A stretch of 64,000 bases of DNA from JBLEFH01 sp047345645 (GTDB lineage: Bacteria > Pseudomonadota > Alphaproteobacteria > Rhodobacterales > Rhodobacteraceae), in the NCBI GenBank assembly GCA_047345645.1, contig JBLEFH010000002.1. The stretch is one strand, 5' to 3'. The notes beneath the pieces were generated by a model. It made no database searches. It was not told where the DNA came from and saw only the letters and a list, made by a program, of their open reading frames with translations. Of this stretch, positions 42,822 to 51,751 are shown one piece after another. The first letter of the stretch is position 1, and each line of letters opens with the position of its first letter. A program made the translations under genes and the position numbers.

Positions 42822-44078
42822 ATGAATCGTGACGTGAGTTCCGCGCTGATCGGCGCATTGCCGGCGGCAGTTGCCGCAGGGGTGGCGAGTTTTGCGGGAT
42901 ACACCCCGCTGACCGTGCTGGCCGCGGCGGGTCTCATTGGCGCTCTGTCCTCGCTTTTCACGGTCGTGCGCAGCCCCGATAGCGGCATCATGCCCACGCC
43001 CGACGGCGAGCCTATGCCCGCCGCGCGGGAGATCCCGGACCTCACTTTCGCCGAATCCATGCCAACGGCGCTGCTCGTCGTCGGGATTCGCGGGACGATC
43101 CGCTATGCCAATGCCGCCGCGCGGGAAATGAATGCGCGCTTCGTGCCGGGGGTGCATTATACCACGCTGTTCCGCGCGCCGGTCTTTGTCGATGCGGTCG
43201 CGGCCACGATCACCGATGGCGAGGCGCGGCATGTGCGCTTCTCGGTGCTGGGGCAGGATCGCCATATGGAGGCGAGCGTCGCGACGCTTCCGATGAAAAC
43301 GCCGTCTAGCACCGCGCCCGTCTATATCGTTCTGGTGGACCGCACCAAGGACCGCCGCGCCGCGCAGATGCGCTCCGATTTCATCGCCAATGCCAGCCAT
43401 GAACTCCGCACGCCGCTCGCCTCGATCCTGGGATATATCGAGACATTGCAAGGCCATGCGAAGGACGACCCGGCGGCGCAGGAGGAATTCCTCGGGATCA
43501 TGAGCAAACAGGCGCGGCGGATGCAGCGGCTGGTGGATGATCTGATGCATCTGAGCCAGATCGAGCTCAATGAGCATGTCCGCCCCGAAGAGGAGGTGGA
43601 CCTCGCCGATATCGTCCGCGATGCGGTGAACGGGCTGACGCTGCTCGCGGAGGATGGCGGCGTGACGCTGACCCTTGAGCCGTTGGAGCCCGCCATGATC
43701 CGCGCCGACCGGGACCAGATTTCGCAGGTCGTCATCAATCTCGTTGAAAACGCGCTGAAATATGCGGGCAAGGGCGCCTCCGTGACCGTCGGCACCGCGC
43801 CGCCCGATCCGCGCTATGCCCGAATGATCGGGATCAGTGTGGCGGATACGGGGCCGGGGATCGCCCGCGAGCATATCCATCGCCTGACCGAGCGGTTTTA
43901 CCGCGTCAACGCCGCCCATAGCCGCAACAAGGGCGGCACGGGGCTGGGGCTCGCCATCGTCAAACATATCCTCAACCGCCATGGCGGGGCGCTGGCGATC
44001 GAGTCGCGGCAAGGGCATGGCTCGCGATTCTCGGCCTATCTGCCCCGTGTCACAAAAGGTGACGATTCGTTAGGTTAA
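42822..44078 (+). CDS. phoR: Phosphate regulon sensor histidine kinase PhoR
   Basis: 418 residues from the ATG at 42822 (MNRDVSSALIGAL), chosen because GGGG lies at a good distance; an ATG at 42795 would add nine residues. Two N-terminal membrane helices (about 8-48) are followed by a PAS-like region (80-175), the HisKA domain with H193 in FIANASHELRTPLASILGY, and HATPase motifs (NLVENALKYAGKG, ADTGPGIAREH, GTGLGLAIVKHIL). It controls PhoB and is itself controlled through PstSCAB-PhoU. In this genome phoR comes first and phoB last, with the pst genes between. Confidence 0.94.
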   Translation: MNRDVSSALIGALPAAVAAGVASFAGYTPLTVLAAAGLIGALSSLFTVVRSPDSGIMPTPDGEPMPAAREIPDLTFAESMPTALLVVGIRGTIRYANAAAREMNARFVPGVHYTTLFRAPVFVDAVAATITDGEARHVRFSVLGQDRHMEASVATLPMKTPSSTAPVYIVLVDRTKDRRAAQMRSDFIANASHELRTPLASILGYIETLQGHAKDDPAAQEEFLGIMSKQARRMQRLVDDLMHLSQIELNEHVRPEEEVDLADIVRDAVNGLTLLAEDGGVTLTLEPLEPAMIRADRDQISQVVINLVENALKYAGKGASVTVGTAPPDPRYARMIGISVADTGPGIAREHIHRLTERFYRVNAAHSRNKGGTGLGLAIVKHILNRHGGALAIESRQGHGSRFSAYLPRVTKGDDSLG

Positions 44079-44122
44079 TGAGTCATTTACCTAAATTTTA
44101 CGAATAATAACAAACAGTTAAA

Positions 44123-44151
44123 CTGTCGCAGAACTGTCATGAATCTGCGAT
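44123..44151 (+). promoter_or_regulatory. Pho box upstream of pstS
   Basis: Three half-sites at 11-bp spacing: CTGTCGC (44123), CTGTCAT (44134) and CTGCGAT (44145), each followed by a 4-bp A/T-rich spacer. This matches the PhoB-binding consensus CTGTCAT-N4-CTGTCAT. It lies 85-113 nt before the pstS ATG, with an A/T-rich -10 region just downstream. PhoB-dependent induction of pstSCAB-phoU-phoB under phosphate limitation is a strong inference. Confidence 0.85.
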
Positions 44152-44235
44152 ATAAATGCAATGTGAGATCGTTAGGTTGCGGGGCGTGGCAGCCGATTCT
44201 GGCTCCGTTAAGTTCACAGTCACTGGAGAATTCCA

Positions 44236-45279
44236 ATGAAAACCAACATCTTCGCAGTCGCGGCCGCTGCTGCTCTTGTTGCTGGCGCTGCCAGCGCGCA
44301 GTCGCGTGACCAGGTGCAGATTGCCGGGTCCTCGACCGTTCTGCCCTATGCAGAAATCGTTGCCGAAGCGTTCGGCGAAAACATGGGTTTCGCAAACCCG
44401 GTTGTTGAATCGGGCGGCTCCTCGGCTGGCCTCAAGCGCTTCTGCGAAGGCGTCGGCGAGACCACCATCGACATCGCAAACGCATCCCGCGCGATCCGCG
44501 ACAGCGAAGTCGAAGCTTGCGCCGCCAACGGCGTGACCGACATCATCGAAGTGCGCATCGGCTATGACGGCATCGTGTTCGCGTCGGACGCATCGGCTCC
44601 GGAATTCAAATTCACCCCGGCCCAGTGGTATAACGCGCTGGCCAAGGAAAAGCCGGTCGACGGCGAGATGGTTGCCAATGACGTGACCAACTGGAACGAG
44701 GTTGATGAGAGCCTGCCGGAGCAGGAAATCACCGCATACATTCCGGGCACCAAGCACGGCACCCGCGAAGTCTTCGAAGAAAAAGTTCTGCTTGCTGGCT
44801 GTGAAGAGTCCGGCGCGATGGAACAGATCCTCGAAATCAACGGCGGCGACGAAGATGCGGCTGAAGAGGCTTGCATGGCCGTTCGCGAAGATGGCCGTTC
44901 GGTCGATATCGACGGCGACTACACCGAGACCCTCGCACGGATCGAATCCGACACCGATGGCATCGGCGTTTTCGGCCTCGCTTTCTACGAGAACAACACC
45001 GCCAAGCTGAACGTGGCCACCATGTCGGACGTGGTTCCGTCCACCGAGACCATCGCATCTGGTGAATATCCGGTGTCCCGCCCGCTCTATTTCTACATCA
45101 AGAAAGCGCATATCGGCGTGATCCCGGGCCTGAAAGAATACGCTGAATTCTTCGTGTCCGACCAGATCGCTGGCCCGAACGGCCCGCTCGCCAATTACGG
45201 CCTCGTTTCCGATCCGGAACTGGCCGAGACCCAGCAAAAAGTGGCTGAGGAAGTCACCATGGGCGCGGCTGGCGAATAA
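44236..45279 (+). CDS. pstS: Phosphate ABC transporter substrate-binding protein
   Basis: 347 residues. The signal peptide MKTNIFAVAAAAALVAGAASA is cleaved before QSRDQ. Phosphate-contact motifs: AGSSTVLPYAEIVAE near the N terminus, ESGGSSAGLKRFCEG, NASRAIRD, and the PGTKHGTREVFEEK loop. Periplasmic, class of PstS common in Rhodobacteraceae and marine alphaproteobacteria. It is preceded by a Pho box and followed by a hairpin, so it should be made in excess of the permease. Confidence 0.95.
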   Translation: MKTNIFAVAAAAALVAGAASAQSRDQVQIAGSSTVLPYAEIVAEAFGENMGFANPVVESGGSSAGLKRFCEGVGETTIDIANASRAIRDSEVEACAANGVTDIIEVRIGYDGIVFASDASAPEFKFTPAQWYNALAKEKPVDGEMVANDVTNWNEVDESLPEQEITAYIPGTKHGTREVFEEKVLLAGCEESGAMEQILEINGGDEDAAEEACMAVREDGRSVDIDGDYTETLARIESDTDGIGVFGLAFYENNTAKLNVATMSDVVPSTETIASGEYPVSRPLYFYIKKAHIGVIPGLKEYAEFFVSDQIAGPNGPLANYGLVSDPELAETQQKVAEEVTMGAAGE

Positions 45280-45293
45280 GCCTTAACATCGTT

Positions 45294-45330
45294 GGGTGCC
45301 TTCCCTCGGGAGGGCGCCCATTATTCTTTT
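45294..45330 (+). terminator. Partial terminator between pstS and pstC
   Basis: A long stem GGGTGCCTTCC / GGAGGGCGCCC with loop CTCG is followed by an A/T-rich tail ending CTTTT, 14 nt after the pstS stop. It would uncouple the amount of PstS from pstC and the rest of the operon. Confidence 0.7.
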
Positions 45331-45376
45331 AGACCTTTTGGAGCGCTGCTCCTGACCTGAGCAAGGCGAGGCCGAT

Positions 45377-46837
45377 ATGAGTTTTATCTGGTTGCTGCTG
45401 ATTGTGCTGATCATGGCCGCTGCGGGCTATGTGATCGCACGCAACCGCGCGGTGCGCGCAGTGGGCGGGGACACCCGCCTTTTGCATTCCCGCCCGACCT
45501 ATTACGGCACCTATGCCTTCATCATGACCGCCGTGCCGGCCTTCCTGCTGCTGATCATCTGGACGGTGGGTCAGCCGCGCATCGTCGAGCGCATCATTCA
45601 GGCGGAGCTGCCGACCGAATACACCGAAAGCCTGCAATCCGTCGATCTCGCCATGGCCGAGGTCAGCCGGATCGCCAACGGGTTCGAGGTGCTGGTCGAG
45701 CGCGATGTGATGACCGAGCGCGAGATCGCCAATATCAGCGCGGACAGCACGAATTTGCGCGAAGTCCTCTCCTCTGTGGGCGTCGTCGGCGGGGCGAATG
45801 CGGATGCGCAGATCATCGAGTCCGCCCGCAACCTGCGCAGCCTCGATCACAGCGCGACGCTCATCAAAACGGTGCTGACGCTGCTTCTCGCCGCCGGTGG
45901 CCTCTTCCTCGGCATCCGCGCGGCGCAGCCCGACATTCGCGCCCGCAACTCGGTCGAAAGCGTGGTCATGGGCCTGCTGCTTGGCGCGTCCAGCATCGCC
46001 ATCCTGACCACGGTGGGCATCGTCTTCTCGATGCTCTTCGAGTCGATCAATTTCTTCAAGGAATACCCGGCGCTGGACTTCTTCTTCGGCACCAACTGGT
46101 CGCCGAACTTCCGGGGCAACTCTTCGCTCGGGATCATCCCGCTGCTCTGGGGCACGCTCTATATCTCGCTGATCGCGCTGCTCGTGGCGGTGCCGATCGG
46201 GCTGATGGCGGCGGTCTATATGGCGGAATACGCAACGCCCAAGGTCCGCTCCTTCGCCAAACCGGCGCTCGAAATGCTCGCCGGGATACCGACCATCGTT
46301 TACGGCCTCTTCGCGCTGATCACAGTCGGCCCGCTCCTGCGCGACGCCATCGCCTCGCCGCTCGGCCTCGGCGACAGCGGCGCAAGCGTCGCGACCGCCG
46401 GGATCGTCATGGGCATCATGCTCATCCCCTTCGTGTCCTCGCTCTCGGATGACGTCATCACCTCGGTCCCGCAAACCATGCGCGACGGCTCGCTCGGCCT
46501 CGGCGCGACCAAGTCGGAAACCGTGAAACAGGTGATCCTGCCCGCTGCTCTGCCCGGCATTGTCGGCGCGGTGCTGCTCGCGGCCTCCCGCGCCATTGGC
46601 GAGACCATGATCGTGGTGCTCGGGGCCGGGGCCGCCGCCCGGATGAGCCTCAACCCCTTCGAGGCCATGACCACCGTGACGGTGAAAATCGTCTCCCAGC
46701 TCACCGGCGATACGGATTTCAACTCGCCCGAAACGCTGGTCGCCTTCGCCCTCGGCCTGACGCTCTTCGTCATGACCCTTGGCCTCAATATCTACGCTAA
46801 GCACATCGTGCAGAAATATCAGGAGCAGTACGAATGA
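45377..46837 (+). CDS. pstC: Phosphate ABC transporter permease PstC
   Basis: 486 residues, longer than E. coli PstC (about 320) because of an N-terminal extension with two membrane helices (about 1-20 and 47-70) and a periplasmic segment (70-150). The BPD_transp_1 core includes WGTLYISLIALLVAVPIGLMA, YATPKVRSFAKPALEMLAGI (PTIVYGLFA follows) and the EAA-like loop SLGLGATKSETVKQVILPAAL. It forms the transmembrane channel with PstA. The stop overlaps the pstA start by 4 nt. Confidence 0.94.
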   Translation: MSFIWLLLIVLIMAAAGYVIARNRAVRAVGGDTRLLHSRPTYYGTYAFIMTAVPAFLLLIIWTVGQPRIVERIIQAELPTEYTESLQSVDLAMAEVSRIANGFEVLVERDVMTEREIANISADSTNLREVLSSVGVVGGANADAQIIESARNLRSLDHSATLIKTVLTLLLAAGGLFLGIRAAQPDIRARNSVESVVMGLLLGASSIAILTTVGIVFSMLFESINFFKEYPALDFFFGTNWSPNFRGNSSLGIIPLLWGTLYISLIALLVAVPIGLMAAVYMAEYATPKVRSFAKPALEMLAGIPTIVYGLFALITVGPLLRDAIASPLGLGDSGASVATAGIVMGIMLIPFVSSLSDDVITSVPQTMRDGSLGLGATKSETVKQVILPAALPGIVGAVLLAASRAIGETMIVVLGAGAAARMSLNPFEAMTTVTVKIVSQLTGDTDFNSPETLVAFALGLTLFVMTLGLNIYAKHIVQKYQEQYE

Positions 46838-48159
46838 GCTCGGAAATCTCCACGCCCCATGACTACGGCTCCGAAGAGTCGCGGCGCCGGGTCAGCAAGC
46901 GCAACGCCGCCGAGAAACGCTTCCGCTTCTACGGGATCGGCGCGATTGTGCTGGCCATCTTCTTCCTGGTCACGCTGCTCGGCTCGATCCTGAATAATGG
47001 CGCGTCCTCCTTCCGCCAGACCTTCCTGACCTTCGATGTGCCGCTGAGCGCCGAAGCGCTGGACCCGGAAGGCAACCGCAACCGCGACGACATGGCCAAG
47101 GTGCTGACCTTTGCCTATACGCCGCTGATCGAGGAAGGCTTCCGCCAGGCGCTGGTCGAGGCCGGGATCGACTCCGATGCCGATATTGGCGGGCTGATGT
47201 CGCAATCCGCCGCCGCCCAGCTTCGCGACCGCGTGCTGGCCAACCCCGAGCTTGTCGGCAACACGGTGGAGATGAACCTGCTCGCCAATGGCCGGATCGA
47301 CGGCTATTACAAGGGTCGCGTCTCCATGGAGAGCGCCGAGCGGGACAGCAATATCTCCCCCGAACAGCTTGTCCTCGCCGATGCGCTCAAAGACGCCGGG
47401 ATGCTGGAGACCAAGTTCAACTGGGACTTCTTCACCGCCCCCGATGCGTCGGATCAGCGCCCGGAAGCTGCGGGTGTGGGCGTCGCCATCCTCGGCTCGC
47501 TCTATATGATGCTGGTGGTGCTCTGCCTTGCGCTCCCCATCGGCGTCGCCGCGTCGATCTATCTCGAAGAGTTCGCGCCCAAGAACAAACTTACCGACCT
47601 CATTGAGGTCAACATCTCGAACCTCGCGGCGGTCCCGTCCATCGTGTTCGGTATCCTTGGCCTCTCGATCTTCATCAACTTCGCGGGCTTGCCGCAATCC
47701 GCGCCGATTGTCGGCGGCCTCGTGCTGACGCTGATGACCCTGCCGACCATCATCATCGCGACCCGCGCCGCGCTGCGCGCTGTGCCGCCCTCGATCCGCG
47801 AAGCGGCGCTCGGGGTGGGGGCCTCGCGGATGCAGGCGGTGTTCCACCATGTCCTGCCGCTCGCCATGCCCGGCATCCTGACCGGCACGATCATTGGCCT
47901 CGCGCAAGCGCTTGGCGAGACCGCACCGCTCTTGCTGATCGGCATGGTCGCTTTTGTGCGCGACTATCCTGCCGCCCCGCCGGAGGGTCTGTTCGACCCG
48001 GCCTCGGCGCTTCCGGTGCAGGTCTATAACTGGACGCAGCGCGCCGATCCCGGCTTTGTTGAGCGTGCCTCGGGCGCCATCATTGTGCTGCTTATTTTCC
48101 TTCTGTGCATGAATGCACTTGCAATTTTCCTCCGCAAACGCTTCGAGCGTCGCTGGTAA
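46834..48159 (+). CDS. pstA: Phosphate ABC transporter permease PstA with N-terminal DUF3333-type extension
   Basis: 441 residues against about 296 in E. coli. The first ~200 residues hold one membrane helix (about 32-52) and a large periplasmic domain, matching the extension often annotated DUF3333 in alphaproteobacteria. The permease core begins near GVGVAILGSLYMMLVVLCLA and includes YLEEFAPKNKLTDLIEVNIS, the AVPSIVFGILGLSIF segment, and the EAA loop EAALGVGASRMQAVFHHVLP. Channel partner of PstC. Confidence 0.94.
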   Translation: MSSEISTPHDYGSEESRRRVSKRNAAEKRFRFYGIGAIVLAIFFLVTLLGSILNNGASSFRQTFLTFDVPLSAEALDPEGNRNRDDMAKVLTFAYTPLIEEGFRQALVEAGIDSDADIGGLMSQSAAAQLRDRVLANPELVGNTVEMNLLANGRIDGYYKGRVSMESAERDSNISPEQLVLADALKDAGMLETKFNWDFFTAPDASDQRPEAAGVGVAILGSLYMMLVVLCLALPIGVAASIYLEEFAPKNKLTDLIEVNISNLAAVPSIVFGILGLSIFINFAGLPQSAPIVGGLVLTLMTLPTIIIATRAALRAVPPSIREAALGVGASRMQAVFHHVLPLAMPGILTGTIIGLAQALGETAPLLLIGMVAFVRDYPAAPPEGLFDPASALPVQVYNWTQRADPGFVERASGAIIVLLIFLLCMNALAIFLRKRFERRW

Positions 48160-48176
48160 GTCAAAGGATGGATACG

Positions 48177-48974
48177 ATGACCAACCAAGAGATCAATCAC
48201 GCCAAGGTCGATACCCACGACGTCAAGGTGAAGGCGCGCGACGTGCATGTCTATTACGGCGACAATGAAGCGATAAAAGGCGTCGATGTGGACATCCACG
48301 ACAATGCCGTGACCGCCTTTATCGGTCCGTCGGGCTGCGGGAAATCGACCTTCCTGCGCTGCATCAACCGGATGAACGACACCATCCCGATCTGCCGCGT
48401 GACCGGGGATATCACCCTCGACGGCAACGATATTCACGACAAGAAGATCGACCCGGTGCAACTGCGCGCCCGCGTCGGCATGGTGTTCCAGAAGCCGAAC
48501 CCTTTCCCCAAATCGATCTATGACAATGTCGCTTACGGCCCGCGCATCCACGGCCTTGTGAACCGCAAGGAAGACCTCGACCAGATCGTCGAGGAATCGC
48601 TCCGCCGCGCCGCCCTCTGGAATGAGGTGAAGGACCGTCTCGACAAGCCCGGCACCGGCCTTTCCGGGGGTCAGCAGCAGCGTCTTTGCATCGCCCGCGC
48701 CGTGGCGACCCAGCCGGAAGTCCTGCTGATGGATGAGCCTTGCTCCGCGCTTGACCCGATCGCCACCGCGCAGGTGGAAGAGCTGATCGACGAGCTGCGC
48801 GAGAATTACTCCGTCGTGATCGTCACCCACTCCATGCAGCAGGCGGCCCGGATCAGCCAGAAAACGGCTTTCTTCCACCTTGGCGATCTGGTGGAATATA
48901 ATGACACGAATGAAATCTTCACCAACCCCATCGACAAGCGGACGCAGGACTACATTTCCGGCCGCGTGGGCTGA
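48177..48974 (+). CDS. pstB: Phosphate ABC transporter ATP-binding protein
   Basis: 265 residues from the ATG at 48177 (MTNQEINHAKVDTHD), with AAAGGA 8 nt upstream; an in-frame ATG at 48168 overlaps that site. Walker A is GPSGCGKS at 50-57, the signature is LSGGQQQRLCIARAVA, and Walker B is VLLMDEPCSALDPIA. INRMNDTIP and FQKPNPFPKSIYDNVAYGPR are PstB-specific. It powers phosphate import and helps signal to PhoR through PhoU. Confidence 0.97.
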   Translation: MTNQEINHAKVDTHDVKVKARDVHVYYGDNEAIKGVDVDIHDNAVTAFIGPSGCGKSTFLRCINRMNDTIPICRVTGDITLDGNDIHDKKIDPVQLRARVGMVFQKPNPFPKSIYDNVAYGPRIHGLVNRKEDLDQIVEESLRRAALWNEVKDRLDKPGTGLSGGQQQRLCIARAVATQPEVLLMDEPCSALDPIATAQVEELIDELRENYSVVIVTHSMQQAARISQKTAFFHLGDLVEYNDTNEIFTNPIDKRTQDYISGRVG

Positions 48975-48983
48975 GGGATGAAT

Positions 48984-49709
48984 ATGAACCCCAAGAACAA
49001 ACAGCTTCCCGCCGGACCCCATATCAGCTCCGCCTTCGACGAGGATCTGATGCTGGTGCAGGCGAAGATCTCGGAAATGGGCGGCATCGCGGAGGAGCAG
49101 CTCTCCAATGCGCTCGACGCCCTGCAAAACCGCGACGGGGATCTGGCCGCCAAGGTGATCGCCCGCGACAAGCGCCTCAACGAGCTGGAAAGCGAAGTCG
49201 AGGAAATGAGCATCCGTCTCATCGCGCTGCGCCAGCCGGTCGCCATCGACCTGCGTGTCGTGATCGCCTCGCTAAAAATCTCCAACACGCTGGAGCGGAT
49301 CGGCGATCTGGCCGTCAATGTCGCCCGCCGGGTGGAACTCTTGATCGCGGGCCGTCCGGGCCGCTCGACGCAATCGCTCATCCGCATGGGCGCGCAGACG
49401 CTCGATCAGCTGACCAATGTGCTCGACGCTCATGTCAGCCGCGACCCGGAACTGGCCCTCTCGATCTGGCAGCGCGATCAGGATCTCGACGAGGTCTATA
49501 ACGCCATCTTCCGCGAGATCGTCTCCTATATGATCGAGGACCCGCGCGTCGTCGGCCATGGCTCGCAGCTTCTGTTCATCGCCAAGAACCTGGAGCGGAT
49601 CGGCGATCACACCACCCATATCGCAGATGCCGTTTACTATATCTGCGAAGGCGAGCCGCTGCCGGATGATCGCCCCAAGGGCGGCCCGGTCGGGCTCGGG
49701 ATTGACTAA
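48984..49709 (+). CDS. phoU: Phosphate signalling regulator PhoU
   Basis: 241 residues from the ATG at 48984, which has AGGG 6 nt upstream; the ATG at 48978 is an alternative adding two residues. Two three-helix PhoU repeats are visible with the E/DxxxD metal motifs: IARDKRLNELESEVEEMSIR in the first, IWQRDQDLDEVYNAIFREIV in the second. IVSLKI-like hydrophobic helices and KNLERIGDHTTHIADAVYYI complete the fold. It links PstB/PstC to PhoR and limits phosphate uptake. Confidence 0.96.
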   Translation: MNPKNKQLPAGPHISSAFDEDLMLVQAKISEMGGIAEEQLSNALDALQNRDGDLAAKVIARDKRLNELESEVEEMSIRLIALRQPVAIDLRVVIASLKISNTLERIGDLAVNVARRVELLIAGRPGRSTQSLIRMGAQTLDQLTNVLDAHVSRDPELALSIWQRDQDLDEVYNAIFREIVSYMIEDPRVVGHGSQLLFIAKNLERIGDHTTHIADAVYYICEGEPLPDDRPKGGPVGLGID

Positions 49710-49726
49710 GAGAGAGGACCGGGTCC

Positions 49727-50422
49727 ATGCCCAACATTGTTGTGGTCGAGGATGAAGATGCGCTGAGCCATCTTCTCAGCTACAATCTTGGCAAAGAAGG
49801 CTTCGATGTGCACACCGTGGCCGATGGGGACGAAGCCCTGATCGCGATTGACGAGGAGCGCCCCGATCTGGTGCTTCTCGACTGGATGCTCCCCAATGTC
49901 TCCGGCATCGAGATTTGCCGCCAGATCCGCGCCCGCAGCGACATGAAAGAGTTGCCCGTCATCATGATGACCGCGCGCGGCGAGGAGGAGGACCGCATCC
50001 GCGGGCTGGAACTCGGGGCCGATGATTACGTCACCAAACCCTTCTCCATGTCCGAACTGGTCGCCCGCATCCGCGCCGTGCTGCGCCGCTCTCGCCCGTC
50101 CGTGGCGAGCGACGTGGCGACCTTCTCCGATATCATCCTCGACCGCGAAACCCGCCGGGTGAAGCGCAGCGGGCGGGACATCCATCTCGGTCCGACCGAG
50201 TTTCGCCTGCTCAATGTGCTGATGGAGCGGCCTGGCCGCGTCTATTCGCGCGAGCAGCTTCTCGACCGGGTCTGGGGCAACGATGTTTACGTCGAAATCC
50301 GCACCGTCGATGTGCATGTCGGACGGCTCCGCAAGGCGCTCAACAAACGCGGCGAGCGCGACCCGATCCGCACCGTCCGCTCCTCCGGCTACGCGCTGGA
50401 CGAGACCTATCAGGCGAATTGA
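49727..50422 (+). CDS. phoB: Phosphate regulon response regulator PhoB
   Basis: 231 residues. The receiver domain has the acidic pair E8/D9, phospho-acceptor D52 in LVLLDWMLPNVSG, the Thr of IIMMTARGEEED and the Lys of DDYVTKPFSMSEL. The C-terminal winged-helix (about 130-228) has HLGPTEFRLLNVLMERPGRV and RTVDVHVGRLRKALNKRGE. It binds Pho boxes, including the one before pstS. It is the final gene of the phoR-pst-phoU-phoB cluster. Confidence 0.97.
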   Translation: MPNIVVVEDEDALSHLLSYNLGKEGFDVHTVADGDEALIAIDEERPDLVLLDWMLPNVSGIEICRQIRARSDMKELPVIMMTARGEEEDRIRGLELGADDYVTKPFSMSELVARIRAVLRRSRPSVASDVATFSDIILDRETRRVKRSGRDIHLGPTEFRLLNVLMERPGRVYSREQLLDRVWGNDVYVEIRTVDVHVGRLRKALNKRGERDPIRTVRSSGYALDETYQAN

Positions 50423-50432
50423 CGGTGGGGCA

Positions 50433-50450
50433 GGGCGCGCCGCCGCGCCC
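50433..50450 (+). terminator. GC hairpin downstream of phoB
   Basis: GGGCGCG / CGCGCCC with a 4-nt loop, followed by GACCCTTTCCC, 10 nt after the phoB stop and before the convergent Hint gene. The weak T-tract makes this a low-confidence terminator. Confidence 0.4.
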
Positions 50451-50464
50451 GACCCTTTCCCTGA

Positions 50465-51547
50465 TCAGGGTTGAAGCGCGGCGATCAGCCCCTTGAGATC
50501 CCGCTGGCGTGAGACAATCGGCGCGGCGGGGTCGTAGGTGAAAGTCTCATCGCTGAAAAGGCCGGGAAACAGGAACGCCAATTCGTCATGCGCCTCTCGG
50601 GACAGGGTTTTCAGAAACTCCTTGCCCAGAAGCAGCGTCTCCGTCCACGCGCCATTGCTGTTCACCAGACTGTGACGGTCTAGAAGAAGGTGGAAATAAT
50701 CCACGGCCTCGCAACTGTCATCTACCGTGATACCGGGCAGGCCAACCAGCTTTTTGGCGGGCACGAGAATTTCGCCCTTCCCGACATGTTTTCGCACAGC
50801 GGCAGAAGCCAGCCGCACCCGGTGCTGCGGCGAGACCACGAGGTCCTGCGCAGGGCTATTCGCGCCAAGCGCGCCTTTGGCGATGCGGATTGGTCGCATC
50901 TTCGGGAGAGCATTCAGCGTGTCCGCCGAAAGTTTGCGCGATGCAATCCAGCGGACAGGTTCGAAATGCCCGTTCATCGTCAGCACCTTATCGCCGATCT
51001 TTAATGTCTCGACCGCACGCGGCCCCTGATCCGTTTCGATCATCGTGCCGCGGGTGAAGCAGGGCGGCGGCAGGGTCTCGTAAGGGATGGGGTTCGGCTG
51101 TGCCCTTTCGGTCAGGCGCAAACTGGCACCATCCGGCGGCTTGATTCCATCCCGCCAGATATAGAAATCGGTCGGCGTCGCCTGACCGGAACTCGTCGTG
51201 TTCACACTGCCTGTATAGACTGTATAGGACGTTCCTGTCGCCTGATCGACAAAGGTCATCTGCCCGGTCGGGACAAGGCGGGTGCCGGCGGAATAGGTTG
51301 TGCCATTGATCGTTGCGGGGTTGGTCAGCGTTTGTTGCGAGCCGTCACCCTCACCAAACGCGCTGTCATTATCCGTGATCGTGACAGCATATGACGAACC
51401 TGAAGTATAGGTATAGATCTGGCCGACCGACGCCTCAGGAAGGCCGTCGCCAGCCTCATCAATCGTAGGTCCGGGATTGGTGCCGCCCGAAACCCAGGTA
51501 AAAACATTCGGTGAATCAATCAACCCGCCAAAAGAATAGTCAGGCAT
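50465..51547 (-). CDS. Hint (Hedgehog/intein) domain protein
   Basis: 360 residues. The N-terminal ~150 residues are Thr/Ser/Gly-rich with beta-type repeats (TINGTTYSAGTRLVP, TSYTVYTGSVNTTSSG), like the extracellular parts of Rhodobacteraceae Hint proteins. The Hint module starts at Cys163 (PPCFTRGTMIETDQGPRAVE) and continues with LKIGDKVLTMNGHFEPVRWI and the histidine block LVVSPQHRVRL, then VDYFHLLLDRHSLV. Such modules can self-cleave at the first Cys. No N-terminal signal peptide is visible, so export would need a type I route. Its codons and A/T-rich promoter region differ slightly from neighbours. Confidence 0.85.
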   Translation of the reverse strand: MPDYSFGGLIDSPNVFTWVSGGTNPGPTIDEAGDGLPEASVGQIYTYTSGSSYAVTITDNDSAFGEGDGSQQTLTNPATINGTTYSAGTRLVPTGQMTFVDQATGTSYTVYTGSVNTTSSGQATPTDFYIWRDGIKPPDGASLRLTERAQPNPIPYETLPPPCFTRGTMIETDQGPRAVETLKIGDKVLTMNGHFEPVRWIASRKLSADTLNALPKMRPIRIAKGALGANSPAQDLVVSPQHRVRLASAAVRKHVGKGEILVPAKKLVGLPGITVDDSCEAVDYFHLLLDRHSLVNSNGAWTETLLLGKEFLKTLSREAHDELAFLFPGLFSDETFTYDPAAPIVSRQRDLKGLIAALQP

Positions 51548-51570
51548 GGCGGTTTACTCCATTTATCAAC

Positions 51571-51579
51571 ATCATAGCA
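51571..51579 (-). promoter_or_regulatory. Extended -10 promoter of the Hint gene
   Basis: Read on the minus strand, TGCTATGAT (TGN plus TATGAT) lies 24 nt before the ATG, with GGAG between them. The surrounding ~100 nt are A/T-rich compared with the rest of the window. Confidence 0.4.
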
Positions 51580-51751
51580 CATTCAGTAAGCATACGCACA
51601 GATTAAGTGTGTCAACCTGAGTCGTCCAGTGGCAAAACGATACTAGATAACATTTTCTTAATGAGAGGTTAACAATCGGTGCCGTCCTTAAGAAAGCTGA
51701 GGAAGCGGTAAACGGATTGACAGGGCGGGGCGTTCGCCGTCTCTTTCGCCC

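Noticed and set aside
42777..44018. Minus-strand 413-codon ORF opposite phoR
   Set aside because: Shadow of phoR, rich in His, Arg, Asp and Gly with no hydrophobic core pattern.
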